From assembly GCF_004768465.1 (NCBI RefSeq), contig NZ_SRMF01000007.1, forward strand, positions 110,399-174,398: a stretch of 64,000 bases of DNA. Direction: 5' to 3'. Each line of letters begins with the position of its first letter. The stretch's first letter is position 1. The notes beneath the pieces are model-generated. The model was given only the letters and a program-made list of their open reading frames with translations, did no database searches and was not told the DNA's origin. This DNA comes from Natronospirillum operosum (GTDB lineage: Bacteria; Pseudomonadota; Gammaproteobacteria; Pseudomonadales; Natronospirillaceae). The translations under genes were made by a program, and so were the position numbers. Shown here piece by piece: positions 31,110 through 40,824 of the stretch.

Positions 31110-33140
31110 TCATCCGGGTTCCGCCTGAAAATCATGCGGAGGCAGCCGATCCTGCGCCCAGCTTTCCACCATCAACTGTCTGACCCGTTCGATCTCCGTG
31201 TCAGGCACGGCCTCGGTATGCAGCTGCCAGTCGGTGACGTCATAGTGGAAGATGTACAGGCGGGACACGAACTCGTGGATAGGCAGCGAGCTTTCGCCAT
31301 GCTGTTCACCATGGCCCTCGGTGGAGACAACGACATCATTGCCCCAGTCCTGGCCGCTGTCATTGTTCGGATTGAAGAAATACACCCGCATGATGTCTTC
31401 CTGATCCAGCGCCACGCGCAGAATGGTGATGGCATGCCAGCCGACAAAGCGGGCCGAGCTGTCGGTCACGGCCACACCGGCAGGCTGCGGATGCACAACC
31501 GGGGTATTGCTGTTGTACATGGGGTTGTAGAGCGCATAGAAGGTGCGGATGAAGGTTTCCGGCTCATGCAACTGCCCGGTCGGTATGTCCACGGCAATGG
31601 CAAAGCCCCGGTTAACCCACCAGCCGTGGAATTCGGGGTTGATCCAGCGGTGCGGGTCTTCCGGCCGCTCGGCCACGCGGTTGCCCATGGCGGCGTAGAT
31701 CCGGTCCAGGTGTGGCACCAGCACCGTGGACAGCGGGTCCAGATCAAAGGCCAGCGGGTTGACCATGCCGAGTGAGAGCTCGGCCGAGTTGAGGCTTTCA
31801 CCCTCGAACTCCATGACCACGCGATTGTCACGCGAGGCCCAGCGGGCGAGTTGCAGCAGGAAGTCCGGATCGGTGTAGGACCACATGGACAGCGCCCGGG
31901 TGGACTGACAGGCCGGGTTGTTGCCCTGGCCCAGGCCCAGCGGCTGGCCCAGCACACTGATGATGCCGGCCATGAACAGCTGCGCCGGATCAATGGCATC
32001 ACCAAAGGTCATGGTCAGTTGATAGCGCACCTCGGTATGCAGCGGCGTGTTCATCTGTCGCCACAGCGCTGCCGCAATACTGGAGCGATACAGCAGGCCC
32101 CGTTCCAGCAGGCAGGACAGGCCATAGAGCGTCTGCGCCGTGGGCAGGTGGATGCAGTACTCGGTCAGCGTCTGCACCAGGTCCTGGTAGCACAGGTAGC
32201 AGTCACGCCCGGTGCTGCTCAGCCCCAGCGCGCGGGAGAACAGGTCGCGGTCGTTGAACGGCAGAATATGACGGATGAAGGCGGCGTGATAGGGCGATAC
32301 CAGGCCGGAGTCGTGCATGGCCCGGGCAAACCCAAGGGCTTCGGCATCCAGGGCCAGTGCATCCATGGCCGCCACGCGTTCCAGATAGGCGTCCACGCCC
32401 GGGTCTTCCCGGCAGCCCTGGGTGGGGCCATAAAGGGCGCTGACCAGACCCTCGGCACCGCGGGCGGTAGCCCCGATCTGAATGCCCGGGCCGAACAGGC
32501 AGGCCGCAATGCGGTCGATCATGGTGCGCACGCTGGTGATCTGAATCGGGCGCTGACGCAGCAGGCGATGCACTTCTTCGACCACATGCTCGAGGATGTT
32601 CTCCAGCCCGATATGGTGGGCGATGAAATCCAGTTGCTGGCGCACCAGCTGCTGTATTTCGGGCTGGGCATTGCGCTGGCTTTCGTCAAGCTCAAGATTG
32701 AATACATAATGCAGGTTGAAGGCCAGCACCTGCGTCAGAAAATGCTCGGCCTGCTCGGCCGACACCTGTGGATGAAAATACTGGCCGGTACTGATGGCCA
32801 GCATCCGCAGTTCACTCAGGCATTCGATCACGACCAGCGTCAGGTCGTCGCTGGCAAAGGTCGACGGCACCAGGCGGGCCTGCAGCAGTTCCGGTGTTTC
32901 CCAGTCACTGCCCTCGAACAGTCCGGACTGGTCGATTTTTTCCGCACGCTGATACAGCCCCTCCATGCCGCCATCCTGTTGCAGAATGCGCCGACACAGG
33001 TCGAGCGCGCGGGGCAGAGAGTTGACCCGGGCAAAACTGCTGGCGCGCGTCATCTTGTCCAGCAACTGGTCCAGATTGGCCAGCAGGCGCTCCATGTCAG
33101 GCCTTGTTGCAGGCGTGTTCGATTCAGTCATGCAGTGCAT
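31110..33140 (-). CDS. Large conserved-looking protein of unknown function, possible papain-like C-terminal domain
   Basis: A 676-residue soluble protein without signal peptide or clear TM segments. I do not recognise the family. The N-terminal 350 residues look all-helical. In the C-terminal half a Q405/C411 pair heads a helix (GQGNNPACQSTRALSMWS), H569 lies in a strand (FVGWHAITILRV) and N590/N592 follow in FFNPNNDSGQDW. This order (Q, C at a helix start, H in a strand, then N/D) is that of papain-like cysteine peptidases and transglutaminases, so an enzymatic domain is possible. It has host-like codon use and is divergent from an ATP-grasp gene. The start is uncertain (ATG 33140 or 33131). 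Confidence 0.65.
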   Translation of the reverse strand: MHCMTESNTPATRPDMERLLANLDQLLDKMTRASSFARVNSLPRALDLCRRILQQDGGMEGLYQRAEKIDQSGLFEGSDWETPELLQARLVPSTFASDDLTLVVIECLSELRMLAISTGQYFHPQVSAEQAEHFLTQVLAFNLHYVFNLELDESQRNAQPEIQQLVRQQLDFIAHHIGLENILEHVVEEVHRLLRQRPIQITSVRTMIDRIAACLFGPGIQIGATARGAEGLVSALYGPTQGCREDPGVDAYLERVAAMDALALDAEALGFARAMHDSGLVSPYHAAFIRHILPFNDRDLFSRALGLSSTGRDCYLCYQDLVQTLTEYCIHLPTAQTLYGLSCLLERGLLYRSSIAAALWRQMNTPLHTEVRYQLTMTFGDAIDPAQLFMAGIISVLGQPLGLGQGNNPACQSTRALSMWSYTDPDFLLQLARWASRDNRVVMEFEGESLNSAELSLGMVNPLAFDLDPLSTVLVPHLDRIYAAMGNRVAERPEDPHRWINPEFHGWWVNRGFAIAVDIPTGQLHEPETFIRTFYALYNPMYNSNTPVVHPQPAGVAVTDSSARFVGWHAITILRVALDQEDIMRVYFFNPNNDSGQDWGNDVVVSTEGHGEQHGESSLPIHEFVSRLYIFHYDVTDWQLHTEAVPDTEIERVRQLMVESWAQDRLPPHDFQAEPG

Positions 33141-33324
33141 CTCGGTCTGCCAATGCTCTCGACCTTACCTGAACACCGCAGGTCAGTCACCTGCCAGCCC
33201 GCGTCCCGGGGCGACCGTATCGGGTAAAGTCCCAACAGGGCAGCCCCTGGCTGCTATACTGCCTGCGCTAATGCAACAATCGCGTGCAAGGCAATACCTG
33301 CGCTGTACGTGGATGGAGGCTCTT

Positions 33325-34551
33325 TTGAAAGACAAGAATCCCGACAAGGGTTATGTGGCACTGCTGGGCTGGGCCCCGGGCGCCATCGAAGCCATGGACG
33401 ATTTCGATCGTCGCTATGTGGTGGTCGCGCCGCCCTGGGCCGAAGACTACAGCAAGAAACATGACATTCCCTATCTGCCCTGGGATTTTGAGCGTCTGAA
33501 CGACCGCTCGATGGAAATTGCGCAGACTCTGAAAGACATGGGTGTTGACGTCGCCATACCGCTGTTCGAAGAAACCGTCGAGTGGGCGGGTGCGATCAAC
33601 TCGGTGTTGCTGGACAACCCCAGACTGTTTGGTCAGTCGATTCTGTTCCGCGACAAGGCCCTGATGAAGCGCCGGGCCCAGTTGGGTGGCATACGGGTTG
33701 GCATCTTCGAGGAAGCGCATGACCGCGAAGACGTCATCCGTTTTCTGAAGCGGGTCAACCAGACCCTGCTCAAGCTGGACGGGGACCCGAACGACCCCAT
33801 CCACCTGAAGGCCTTCGACAAGGCAGGCTGCCTCGGTCACCGGGTGATCAGAACCCCGGACGAAGTCGATACCATCCCGGACGATGAATTCCCGGTGCTG
33901 ATGGAAAGCCACCTGGATGGCTGGGAATTTGCCGTCGAGGCCTGGATATGGGACGGCAAGATACAGTTCCTGAATATTTCCGAGTACGTCACCCTGGGTT
34001 ATTCGGTATTCGTACCGGCCACCCCGGAACTGGAAAAATACCGCCCGGCCATCACGGCGCAGATCGAACGGCTGATCAAGACCTTTGATATCCAGTTCGG
34101 TTTTGTGCACCCGGAATACTTCGTGACCAGCGATGGCGAGATGTACTTCGGTGAAGTAGCCTACCGGCCGCCGGGCTTCAAGGTGTTCGAACTGCTCGAG
34201 CGGGCCTATGGCTTCAACGCCTATCAGGGCATGGTCCTGATGTTCGACCCCAGGACCACGCAGGAAGAAATCGACAACTTCTTCCCCGAAGCCGTGAAGG
34301 ATGCCAAGGGCGTCGCCGGCTGCTTCGGCGTGTACCCGCGGCGCCGGGTTGTCAGCACGCTGGAAATGCCAGCGGAAACGGAAAATCACCCATACTTTGA
34401 TTTCCACGAGCTGGCGCCGCCCAGAGAGGAAACCGTCACCAAGCGGACGGCCTTCGGCACGCACTGGGGGTTGATCTACTTCTTCGGTGAAGATACCTAC
34501 ACCATGCGGGACCTGCTGAAGGCGCAGGAAGAGCTCGACTTCTACGTCTGA
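33325..34551 (+). CDS. ATP-grasp domain protein
   Basis: A 408-residue ATP-grasp ligase-like protein. The N-domain (YVALLGWAPGAIEAMDDFDRRYVVVAPPWAEDY) is followed by the ATP-binding central part (FPVLMESHLDGWEFAVEAWIWDGKIQFLNISEY) and the Mg-site segment FGFVHPEYFVTSDGEMYFGEVAYRPPG (E then an R-x-P-G variant of the N-x-R-P-G pattern). It should join a carboxylate to an amine or thiol nucleophile with ATP; no substrate is inferable. The start is chosen as TTG 33325 because GGAGG lies 5 nt upstream; ATG 33313 in frame has no ribosome site. It is transcribed divergently from the 676-residue protein. Confidence 0.8.
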   Translation: MKDKNPDKGYVALLGWAPGAIEAMDDFDRRYVVVAPPWAEDYSKKHDIPYLPWDFERLNDRSMEIAQTLKDMGVDVAIPLFEETVEWAGAINSVLLDNPRLFGQSILFRDKALMKRRAQLGGIRVGIFEEAHDREDVIRFLKRVNQTLLKLDGDPNDPIHLKAFDKAGCLGHRVIRTPDEVDTIPDDEFPVLMESHLDGWEFAVEAWIWDGKIQFLNISEYVTLGYSVFVPATPELEKYRPAITAQIERLIKTFDIQFGFVHPEYFVTSDGEMYFGEVAYRPPGFKVFELLERAYGFNAYQGMVLMFDPRTTQEEIDNFFPEAVKDAKGVAGCFGVYPRRRVVSTLEMPAETENHPYFDFHELAPPREETVTKRTAFGTHWGLIYFFGEDTYTMRDLLKAQEELDFYV

Positions 34552-34562
34552 GACTCTTCTTG

Positions 34563-34679
34563 TCGGGACTTGCGTCCCTCGCTACGATTATCGGGACTTG
34601 CGTCCCTCGCTACGATTATCGGGACTTGCGTCCCTCGCTACGTGGCTCGAATACCTGTAGCGAGGGACGCAAGTCCCGA
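34563..34679. repeat. Tandem and inverted repeats (family B: GGGACTTGCGTCCCTCGCTA)
   Basis: Two full 28-bp direct copies start at 34563 and 34591, a third truncated copy covers 34619-34642, and an inverted copy (TAGCGAGGGACGCAAGTCCCGA) lies at 34658-34679. The last direct copy and the inverted copy form a hairpin of about 22 bp with a 15-nt loop. It follows the ATP-grasp gene and precedes the convergent FtsX gene, so it could also terminate transcription. A diverged relative is at 42.39 kb. Confidence 0.85.
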
Positions 34680-34739
34680 TATATCGAGGCCGAAAAACCT
34701 GCCCCATCGCGACCTGCGTCACTCACAACACCACTTTTG

Positions 34740-36005
34740 CTACAGCTTCACCGACAACCCATCCGCCAGCGCCCGGCGATACGCCACCAGACTCGGCAAC
34801 AGCCCCAGCACCAGTGCCAGCCCCAGAATGAGGCCACCATAGGCCAGCGTGTCGGCATTCCAGATATTGGTACCGATAAACAGCCCGTACTCCGAAATCA
34901 GCCAGGGCTGCGCCAGTTGCAGACTGCCCCAGAGCACCAGGCTGCCCAGCAGCAGGCCGCCGAGCGTGATCAGCAACACCTCCATCTGAATCAGTATCAC
35001 CAGGGTCCAGGGCGATGCCCCGAGCGCCCGCAGTATGGCCATCTCGCGCTGACGTTCACGCATGGAAGCCAGCAGGCTGGTGGTCATGCCGACCAGGGTG
35101 GCGATCAGCACCAGAAAGGCGATCAACAGCAATACGTTTTCTATCATGCCGATCATCTGCCACAGTTCCGACAGTGCCACCCCGGGCATCACGGCCTGCA
35201 GCGGTTCGCTGCGATAGTTGTTGACCACGCGCTGCAGGGCAAAGGTCTGCACCGGCGAGCGCACGCCGACAAAGGCCGCCGTCAGTTCATTGGGCTGCAG
35301 GCGTGACATGTCCATCTCGAGCACGTCTTCCTGATCCGGCGTCAGGCGCGGATCAGGCATGCCGGATTCCCAGCCCAGATGAATGGCTTCCCAGGCCTCC
35401 AGGCTGATATGCAGGGACTGATCAACCGGTGTACCGGTGGGCGCCAGAATACCCGTCACCGTGAAGGGCATATCGCCATGATCGACGAAACTGACCGCGC
35501 CCATGCCGTGGGCAATCACCAGCTCGGTGCCGAGCTCATAGCCAAGCGCCTGCGCGACTTCCCAGCCCAGTACCACATCAAAGAGTTCGTCGAACTCGCG
35601 GCCTTCGGCAAAGGCCAGATTCTGGCGCCGGCCATACTGGAAGTGCTCGAAATAGTCTTGATTGGTGCCGATCACCCGGTAGCCCCGGTGGCTGTCACCC
35701 AGAGTAATGGGAATGGTCCAGGCCACGGCGCTGTGGTTGGCAATGTCCTGATAGGACTCCCAGGTGATGTTGTTGGTCGGGTTGCCGATGCGGAACACCG
35801 AGTACAGCAGCAGGTTGATCGAACCGGAGCGCGCACCCACGATCAGGTCGGTGCCGGAAATGGTCTGCGAGAAGCTGTTCTTGGCTTCCTTGCGGATATG
35901 ATCAATACCGAACAGCAGGGCCACGCTGATGATCAGCGTGATCAGTGTCAGTACCACTGTTCCGCGCCGGTTCCACAGGCTGTGGCGAGCAAGATTCAAA
36001 TGCAT
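34740..36005 (-). CDS. FtsX/MacB-type ABC transporter permease (zinc cluster)
   Basis: A 421-residue permease with one N-terminal TM (residues about 17-37), a large periplasmic MacB_PCD domain, and three C-terminal TMs forming the FtsX domain (IENVLLLIAFLVLIATLVGMTTSLLASMRERQREMAILRALGASPWTLVILIQMEVLLI, with the conserved R-x-x-E-x-x-x-L-R-A-L-G-A segment). It overlaps its ATPase gene by 10 bp. With the DUF2796 protein and ZigA homologue upstream it matches the zinc-responsive PA4063-PA4065-like gene set of Pseudomonas, suggesting a role in periplasmic zinc handling rather than lipoprotein export. Confidence 0.88.
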   Translation of the reverse strand: MHLNLARHSLWNRRGTVVLTLITLIISVALLFGIDHIRKEAKNSFSQTISGTDLIVGARSGSINLLLYSVFRIGNPTNNITWESYQDIANHSAVAWTIPITLGDSHRGYRVIGTNQDYFEHFQYGRRQNLAFAEGREFDELFDVVLGWEVAQALGYELGTELVIAHGMGAVSFVDHGDMPFTVTGILAPTGTPVDQSLHISLEAWEAIHLGWESGMPDPRLTPDQEDVLEMDMSRLQPNELTAAFVGVRSPVQTFALQRVVNNYRSEPLQAVMPGVALSELWQMIGMIENVLLLIAFLVLIATLVGMTTSLLASMRERQREMAILRALGASPWTLVILIQMEVLLITLGGLLLGSLVLWGSLQLAQPWLISEYGLFIGTNIWNADTLAYGGLILGLALVLGLLPSLVAYRRALADGLSVKL

Positions 36006-36685
36006 GCGGCTACCTCCCCCTGCAGATCCCGTATATCGAGTTGGTCATCAAAATGGTGCTGCAGGGCCTTGTCATGGCTGACAAACACAATGGTGCTGCC
36101 GCGTTCGGTGGCTGCCTGCATCAGCAACTGCAGAAAGTCATCGCGATGGTCGGAATCGAGCGCCGAGGTGGGTTCGTCCGCAATCAGCAACTCCGGCCGG
36201 TTGATCAGCGCCCGCGCCACGGCGACGCGCTGTTGCTGGCCGACACTGAGCGCATGCGACGAGCGGTGCCAGAGGTCTTCTTCCAGCCCCAGGGCGCCGA
36301 ATATCTCGGCGAATTCGTCCTGTGGCGTATGGCGGTACCCCGCCAGCTGACGTGCCAGACGCACGTTGTCCGTCACCGAGAGGTAGGGAATCAGATTGAA
36401 CTGCTGAAAGATGATGCCGATATGCCGGGCCCGAAAACGGTCCCGCTTGCGGCCTGACAGATCATGCAGTGGTGTATCCAATATCTGCACGGCACCGGCC
36501 TGCGGCACATTGATGCCGGTCAGCAGGTTCAGCAGCGTGGTCTTGCCCGAACCGGAAGGCCCGTAGAGGAACACGCGGCGCCCGCGCGGAACGATGAATT
36601 CCGGAATGCTGAGCACCGGAGGCAGATTGCGCTGCCAGCGGAAGCAGACATCTGTCAGTTCAATTGCGTTCTGGTTGTCGGTCAT
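35996..36685 (-). CDS. LolD/MacB-type ABC transporter ATP-binding protein (zinc cluster)
   Basis: A 229-residue ABC ATPase. Walker A GPSGSGKTTLLNLL, Q-loop IIFQQFNLIPYLSV, signature LSVGQQQRVAVARALI and Walker B LLIADEPTSALDSD are complete. It pairs with the downstream FtsX-like permease, the genes overlapping by 10 bp. The ATG at 36685 (MTDNQNAIELTDVCFRWQ) is chosen over a TTG eight codons upstream. It is separated from the DUF2796 gene by a REP-containing 230-bp spacer, so expression may be uncoupled in part. Confidence 0.9.
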   Translation of the reverse strand: MTDNQNAIELTDVCFRWQRNLPPVLSIPEFIVPRGRRVFLYGPSGSGKTTLLNLLTGINVPQAGAVQILDTPLHDLSGRKRDRFRARHIGIIFQQFNLIPYLSVTDNVRLARQLAGYRHTPQDEFAEIFGALGLEEDLWHRSSHALSVGQQQRVAVARALINRPELLIADEPTSALDSDHRDDFLQLLMQAATERGSTIVFVSHDKALQHHFDDQLDIRDLQGEVAACI

Positions 36686-36720
36686 GCACGGATTGCCTGT
36701 ATTCAACAAAGTGCCTCATT

Positions 36721-36862
36721 TGTAGGAGCGCCCCGCGCGCGATGGCGCGATGGGCGACCCCGCCGCCTCAAAATCGGCCAGGGGCTGGCCTCCTACCGCA
36801 GGAGCGCGCCGCGCGCGCGATTGACCCCCACCGTGGGAGCGCGCCCCGCGCGCGATGGGCGG
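36721..36862. repeat. REP-like repeats (family C: G(T/C)AGGAGCGC..CGCGCGCGAT)
   Basis: Three related units start at about 36722 (GTAGGAGCGCCCCGCGCGCGAT), 36798 (GCAGGAGCGCGCCGCGCGCGCGAT) and 36833 (GTGGGAGCGCGCCCCGCGCGCGAT). Each contains a GC-rich dyad. They resemble Pseudomonas REP sequences and lie between the DUF2796 and ABC-ATPase genes. Confidence 0.75.
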
Positions 36863-36918
36863 CGTCAGCCGCCCCTGTAGATCCGAGAGAAGTCTGACAG
36901 TTCAATCCCTCAATGCAA

Positions 36919-37770
36919 TCAGAACTGGACTGAACGACTGCCCGGCTGAGTGCGCGCAGCGCCCTGCTGGCCATTGACGATCCACTGTACGTCCACGCTT
37001 TCAAAGCCGGGGAAGTTGTCGAACGCAGTCACTTCCAGGCCGTTCAGCGCGCCGATGTTGTCGCAGTGGAAGCGATATTCCAGGTTGAACTCGGTGTGCA
37101 CGCTGCGTTCACCATGATCATCGCTGCTGTGGTCATCGTGGCCGTGATCGTCGTGGCCATGATCGTCGTGCCCGTGGTCATCGTGGCCATGATCGTCGTG
37201 GCCGTGGTCATCGTGGCCATGATCGTCGTGGCCGTGGTCGTCATGCCCGTGGTCATCGTGGCCGTGGTCGTCATGTCCGTGGTCATCGTGGCCATGATCG
37301 TCGTGACCGTGCTCGTGATAGTGCACTTCAAACTCTTCGCCACGCATTTCGGCCAGTTGCTCGGACACCAGGTCCACATCATCCAGCGAGCAGTTCGCTG
37401 CAGAGGCCAGCTGGAATACGTACTCCGCTGCCAGCAGCTTCTCTTCGGCTTCCAGCAGCAGCGCCTCGTCCGCCTCATGGCGCGCGAAGTGCTCGAAGCC
37501 GACTACGTTGTAGGACGGGCTTTGCAGCAGCACGTCAACATGGTCGTGATCCACCGCCACCAGCAACTGGGCGGCACCATGCACGTGCGCACCCAGTTGG
37601 CGTACATCGTCATGACCATGGTCATCGTGGCCATGGTCGTCATGCCCGTGATCATCATGGCCGTGGTCGTCATGTCCATGGTCATGTGATACGGCGATGG
37701 GGGCGACCAGCAGGCTGGCGGCCAGCAGGGCAGTGGTCAGGGTGTTCAGCTTGAATACAGGTTTTTTCAT
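36919..37770 (-). CDS. Histidine-rich DUF2796 (ZrgA-like) periplasmic zinc-binding protein
   Basis: A 283-residue exported protein with a signal peptide ending near SHDHGHDD (residues 1-28). Two blocks of HDDHG pentapeptide repeats, about five units near residues 30-55 and about fifteen between residues 150 and 215, provide a large array of His and Asp for zinc. The DUF2796 core lies between and after them (QLGAHVHGAAQLLVAVDHDHVDVLLQSPSYNVVGFEH; C-terminal EYRFHCDNIGALNGLEVTAFDNFPGFESVDVQWIV). It belongs to the Zur-controlled ZigA/DUF2796/ABC cluster and probably buffers or presents zinc in the periplasm. Confidence 0.9.
   Translation of the reverse strand: MKKPVFKLNTLTTALLAASLLVAPIAVSHDHGHDDHGHDDHGHDDHGHDDHGHDDVRQLGAHVHGAAQLLVAVDHDHVDVLLQSPSYNVVGFEHFARHEADEALLLEAEEKLLAAEYVFQLASAANCSLDDVDLVSEQLAEMRGEEFEVHYHEHGHDDHGHDDHGHDDHGHDDHGHDDHGHDDHGHDDHGHDDHGHDDHGHDDHGHDDHGHDDHSSDDHGERSVHTEFNLEYRFHCDNIGALNGLEVTAFDNFPGFESVDVQWIVNGQQGAARTQPGSRSVQF
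37110..37330. repeat. 15-bp coding tandem repeat array encoding HDDHG units
   Basis: Runs of GTCATCGTGGCCATG / ATCGTCGTGGCCGTG units repeat about fifteen times within the DUF2796 gene; a shorter array of about five lies at 37610-37690. Silent differences between units (GTC/ATC, CCG/CCA) indicate an old but still repetitive tract, prone to length change. Confidence 0.85.
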
Positions 37771-37875
37771 GGGTTGCTCCCGAAGTTTGTTGAGTATTCA
37801 GATGTAAGGTTCAGCATTGATCGATGGTCAGCAGCAGACGGGCCTGACCGGCAATGGGTTGCGGTGAGCGATGAA

Positions 37876-39081
<1,206 letters not shown>

Positions 39082-39137
39082 GATGGTTTCCATTGCTGAT
39101 CGGTACGGATCAAGGGTCGGGTATCGACCTTCTAGTC

Positions 39138-39160
39138 TGAACAATATGTTATAACATTAC
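39138..39160 (-). promoter_or_regulatory. Candidate Zur box upstream of the zinc cluster
   Basis: The half-site TATAACATTAC matches the Zur half TATAACATTTC at 10 of 11 bases, and the core ATGTTATAACAT (39146-39157) is a perfect 12-bp palindrome. It is 57 bp upstream of the ZigA start. Zur repression of this cluster is expected. Confidence 0.65.
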
Positions 39161-39254
39161 AAGTTCGAGAGAAAAGAATCAGGAGTGGAAGAGCGCAGAA
39201 AGGAAAGTGGCAAGAAAGAGCAGGGCGCTATCGGACGCCCCGCTCAGGGGAAAA

Positions 39255-39785
39255 TCAGAAGCTGTAGTCCACCCCGACATTCAACTGGGAGAAGGTGCCC
39301 CAACCACCCAGAGACGTGTTCCAGCGTACGTTGGCCGCAAACTCCTCCGAGAAATAGTAGCGTGTGCCTACCTGCAGACCGGATGAGATGCCGCTGCCCC
39401 ACGAACCGCTGATGTTGTCATCGCCATAGCTCCAGTTGTTGTAACCCAGAACCAGACCGCCATAGGGCTGCAGTTCGCTGTCACCGTTGTCGTAATGCAG
39501 GTTGGCCTGAGCCCCGATGAAGGTGTGGCTCAGAGAATAGTTCAGGCCACCGGAATAGTCGGTATAGGTGCCCTGGGCACCCACAGCGAAATTGAAATCG
39601 GAAAACAGGTCATCAATCAGGCCGCGCTCATAGGCAGCACCAAAGGTGAGTGCATTGTTCAGGGTGGTGAAGCCGAAGCCTACCGTGCCTCCAACGACGT
39701 TGTCGCCTTCGCTCAGGGTGTAGGCGGACACAGGCGCACTGAGAGCTGCCAGTGCGATGGCGGCGGGAAGCAGAGTCTTTTTCAT
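39255..39785 (-). CDS. Small outer-membrane beta-barrel protein
   Basis: A 176-residue exported protein: signal peptide MKKTLLPAAIALAALSAPVSA with a cleavage AxA site, then strands with alternating polarity and a terminal LNVGVDYSF (aromatic C-terminus for BAM). The repeats of G-G/Y-aromatic (YGGLVLGYNNWSYGDD, SGLQVGTRYYFSEEFAANVRW) fit an OmpA/OmpW-like 8-strand barrel of YfaZ type. ATG 39785 follows AAAGGA at about 9 nt. Function is unknown. It is downstream of the zinc operon in the opposite sense of reading order, with its own leader. Confidence 0.78.
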   Translation of the reverse strand: MKKTLLPAAIALAALSAPVSAYTLSEGDNVVGGTVGFGFTTLNNALTFGAAYERGLIDDLFSDFNFAVGAQGTYTDYSGGLNYSLSHTFIGAQANLHYDNGDSELQPYGGLVLGYNNWSYGDDNISGSWGSGISSGLQVGTRYYFSEEFAANVRWNTSLGGWGTFSQLNVGVDYSF

Positions 39786-39932
39786 TGTTGATTCATCCTT
39801 TCCGGTTGGGTGTGTACTTCCATGGTCCGGTATCCTGAACCGGGACCAATGGCTTGAATCCACCGCTACCGTGACATACCACCACTTACAAAGGACTTAC
39901 AGGAAAGCAGAGAAAAAGCAGGAAAATCGAAA

Positions 39933-40619
39933 TCAACTGGGCGGGTCGACCCGCCAGCCGGTAGACGCATTGATGCGGAACCAGCCGGCAATGGAGTAGC
40001 GCTGGCGCTGGGCCGGCAGCACTTCGTGCCAGAAGCGTTCGCTTTCGAACACCACCAGGGTGCCGGCCGTCGGTGGCAGATCAAACAGCGCCTGCTCCGG
40101 TTGCTCCGGGTCGTAGAACCGCAGGGCGCCGCCGTCTGCGGGCTGCCAGTCGAAATTCAGATACAGCACCGTCGACAGGCGCCGATTGGTACGGCCCTGA
40201 AAGGCATCGATATGCTTCTTGTAGAAGGCCCCTTCCGGGTACACCGCCAGATGGGCTTCATAATCGAACAGGCCCATGAACAGGGCGCGGTTGATGGCCA
40301 GGCGCAGTTCCGCCATGGGCGCCAGAAAGCGCTGTTCAACGGCCTCCGTGCCCTGCAGCCAGTGAATCTGGTCCTGGCGCACAAAGCGGTTGGTCTGATA
40401 ATCCTGCCCGCGGCCAATGCCAGCCCGCTGCAGTGCCTGTTGCGCTTGCAAGGCCTGGCTGTGTTGCAGCAGGGCGAGCACATCGGCTGTCGGCAGGAAT
40501 TCATGGCACACGGCATAGCCCTGGCTGGCCAGTGCATCGACAATGGCGGCATAGGGTTCATCCGGCGGCGGTGGGCCGGTCCGGCGAGTGCCGAGTTCGA
40601 GCGACGACGCCTGGGCCAT
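39933..40619 (-). CDS. 2-oxoglutarate/Fe(II) oxygenase (SM-20/PKHD-like)
   Basis: A 228-residue oxygenase of the 2OG-FeII_Oxy_3 type. The iron ligands are in KKHIDAF (H-x-D near residues 136-138) and FWHEVLP (distal His near 198), with RYSIAGWFR supplying the 2-oxoglutarate arginine. YEAHLAVYPEGAFYKKHIDAFQGRTNRRLSTVLYLNFDW is the classic prolyl-hydroxylase-like core. Bacterial members hydroxylate protein residues such as ribosomal or EF-Tu prolines, but the target is not known here. ATG 40619 or the preceding GTG are both possible starts. It is divergent from pdxJ. Confidence 0.87.
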   Translation of the reverse strand: MAQASSLELGTRRTGPPPPDEPYAAIVDALASQGYAVCHEFLPTADVLALLQHSQALQAQQALQRAGIGRGQDYQTNRFVRQDQIHWLQGTEAVEQRFLAPMAELRLAINRALFMGLFDYEAHLAVYPEGAFYKKHIDAFQGRTNRRLSTVLYLNFDWQPADGGALRFYDPEQPEQALFDLPPTAGTLVVFESERFWHEVLPAQRQRYSIAGWFRINASTGWRVDPPS

Positions 40620-40824
40620 CACGAGGTGTCCTGTATAGAGGCTGAGCGCATTGTATGCTTTTCCCGGCCCGCGTCATGATGTGCAAGCGTAAGGTTTATG
40701 TCATAGCGCGGCTGGGGTTCCTGCGGCAGGTGCTCTATAATCTGCGGCTTGTCGTCGATAATCGCCAAAGTCGTGAATGATGTGCTGCGGCAACCCGAAC
40801 GGAGCCAACACAGAGTCCCGCCCC

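Noticed and set aside
31851-33227. 458-aa frame opposite the 676-aa gene
   Set aside because: No motif or ribosome site; the - strand frame has better composition, more balanced residues and a Q/C/H/N pattern.
34563-34642. CRISPR array
   Set aside because: Copies are contiguous 28-bp repeats without unique spacers, and no cas genes are nearby.
37066-37689. 207-aa valine-rich frame opposite the His-rich gene
   Set aside because: Pure reverse translation of the HDDHG repeats.
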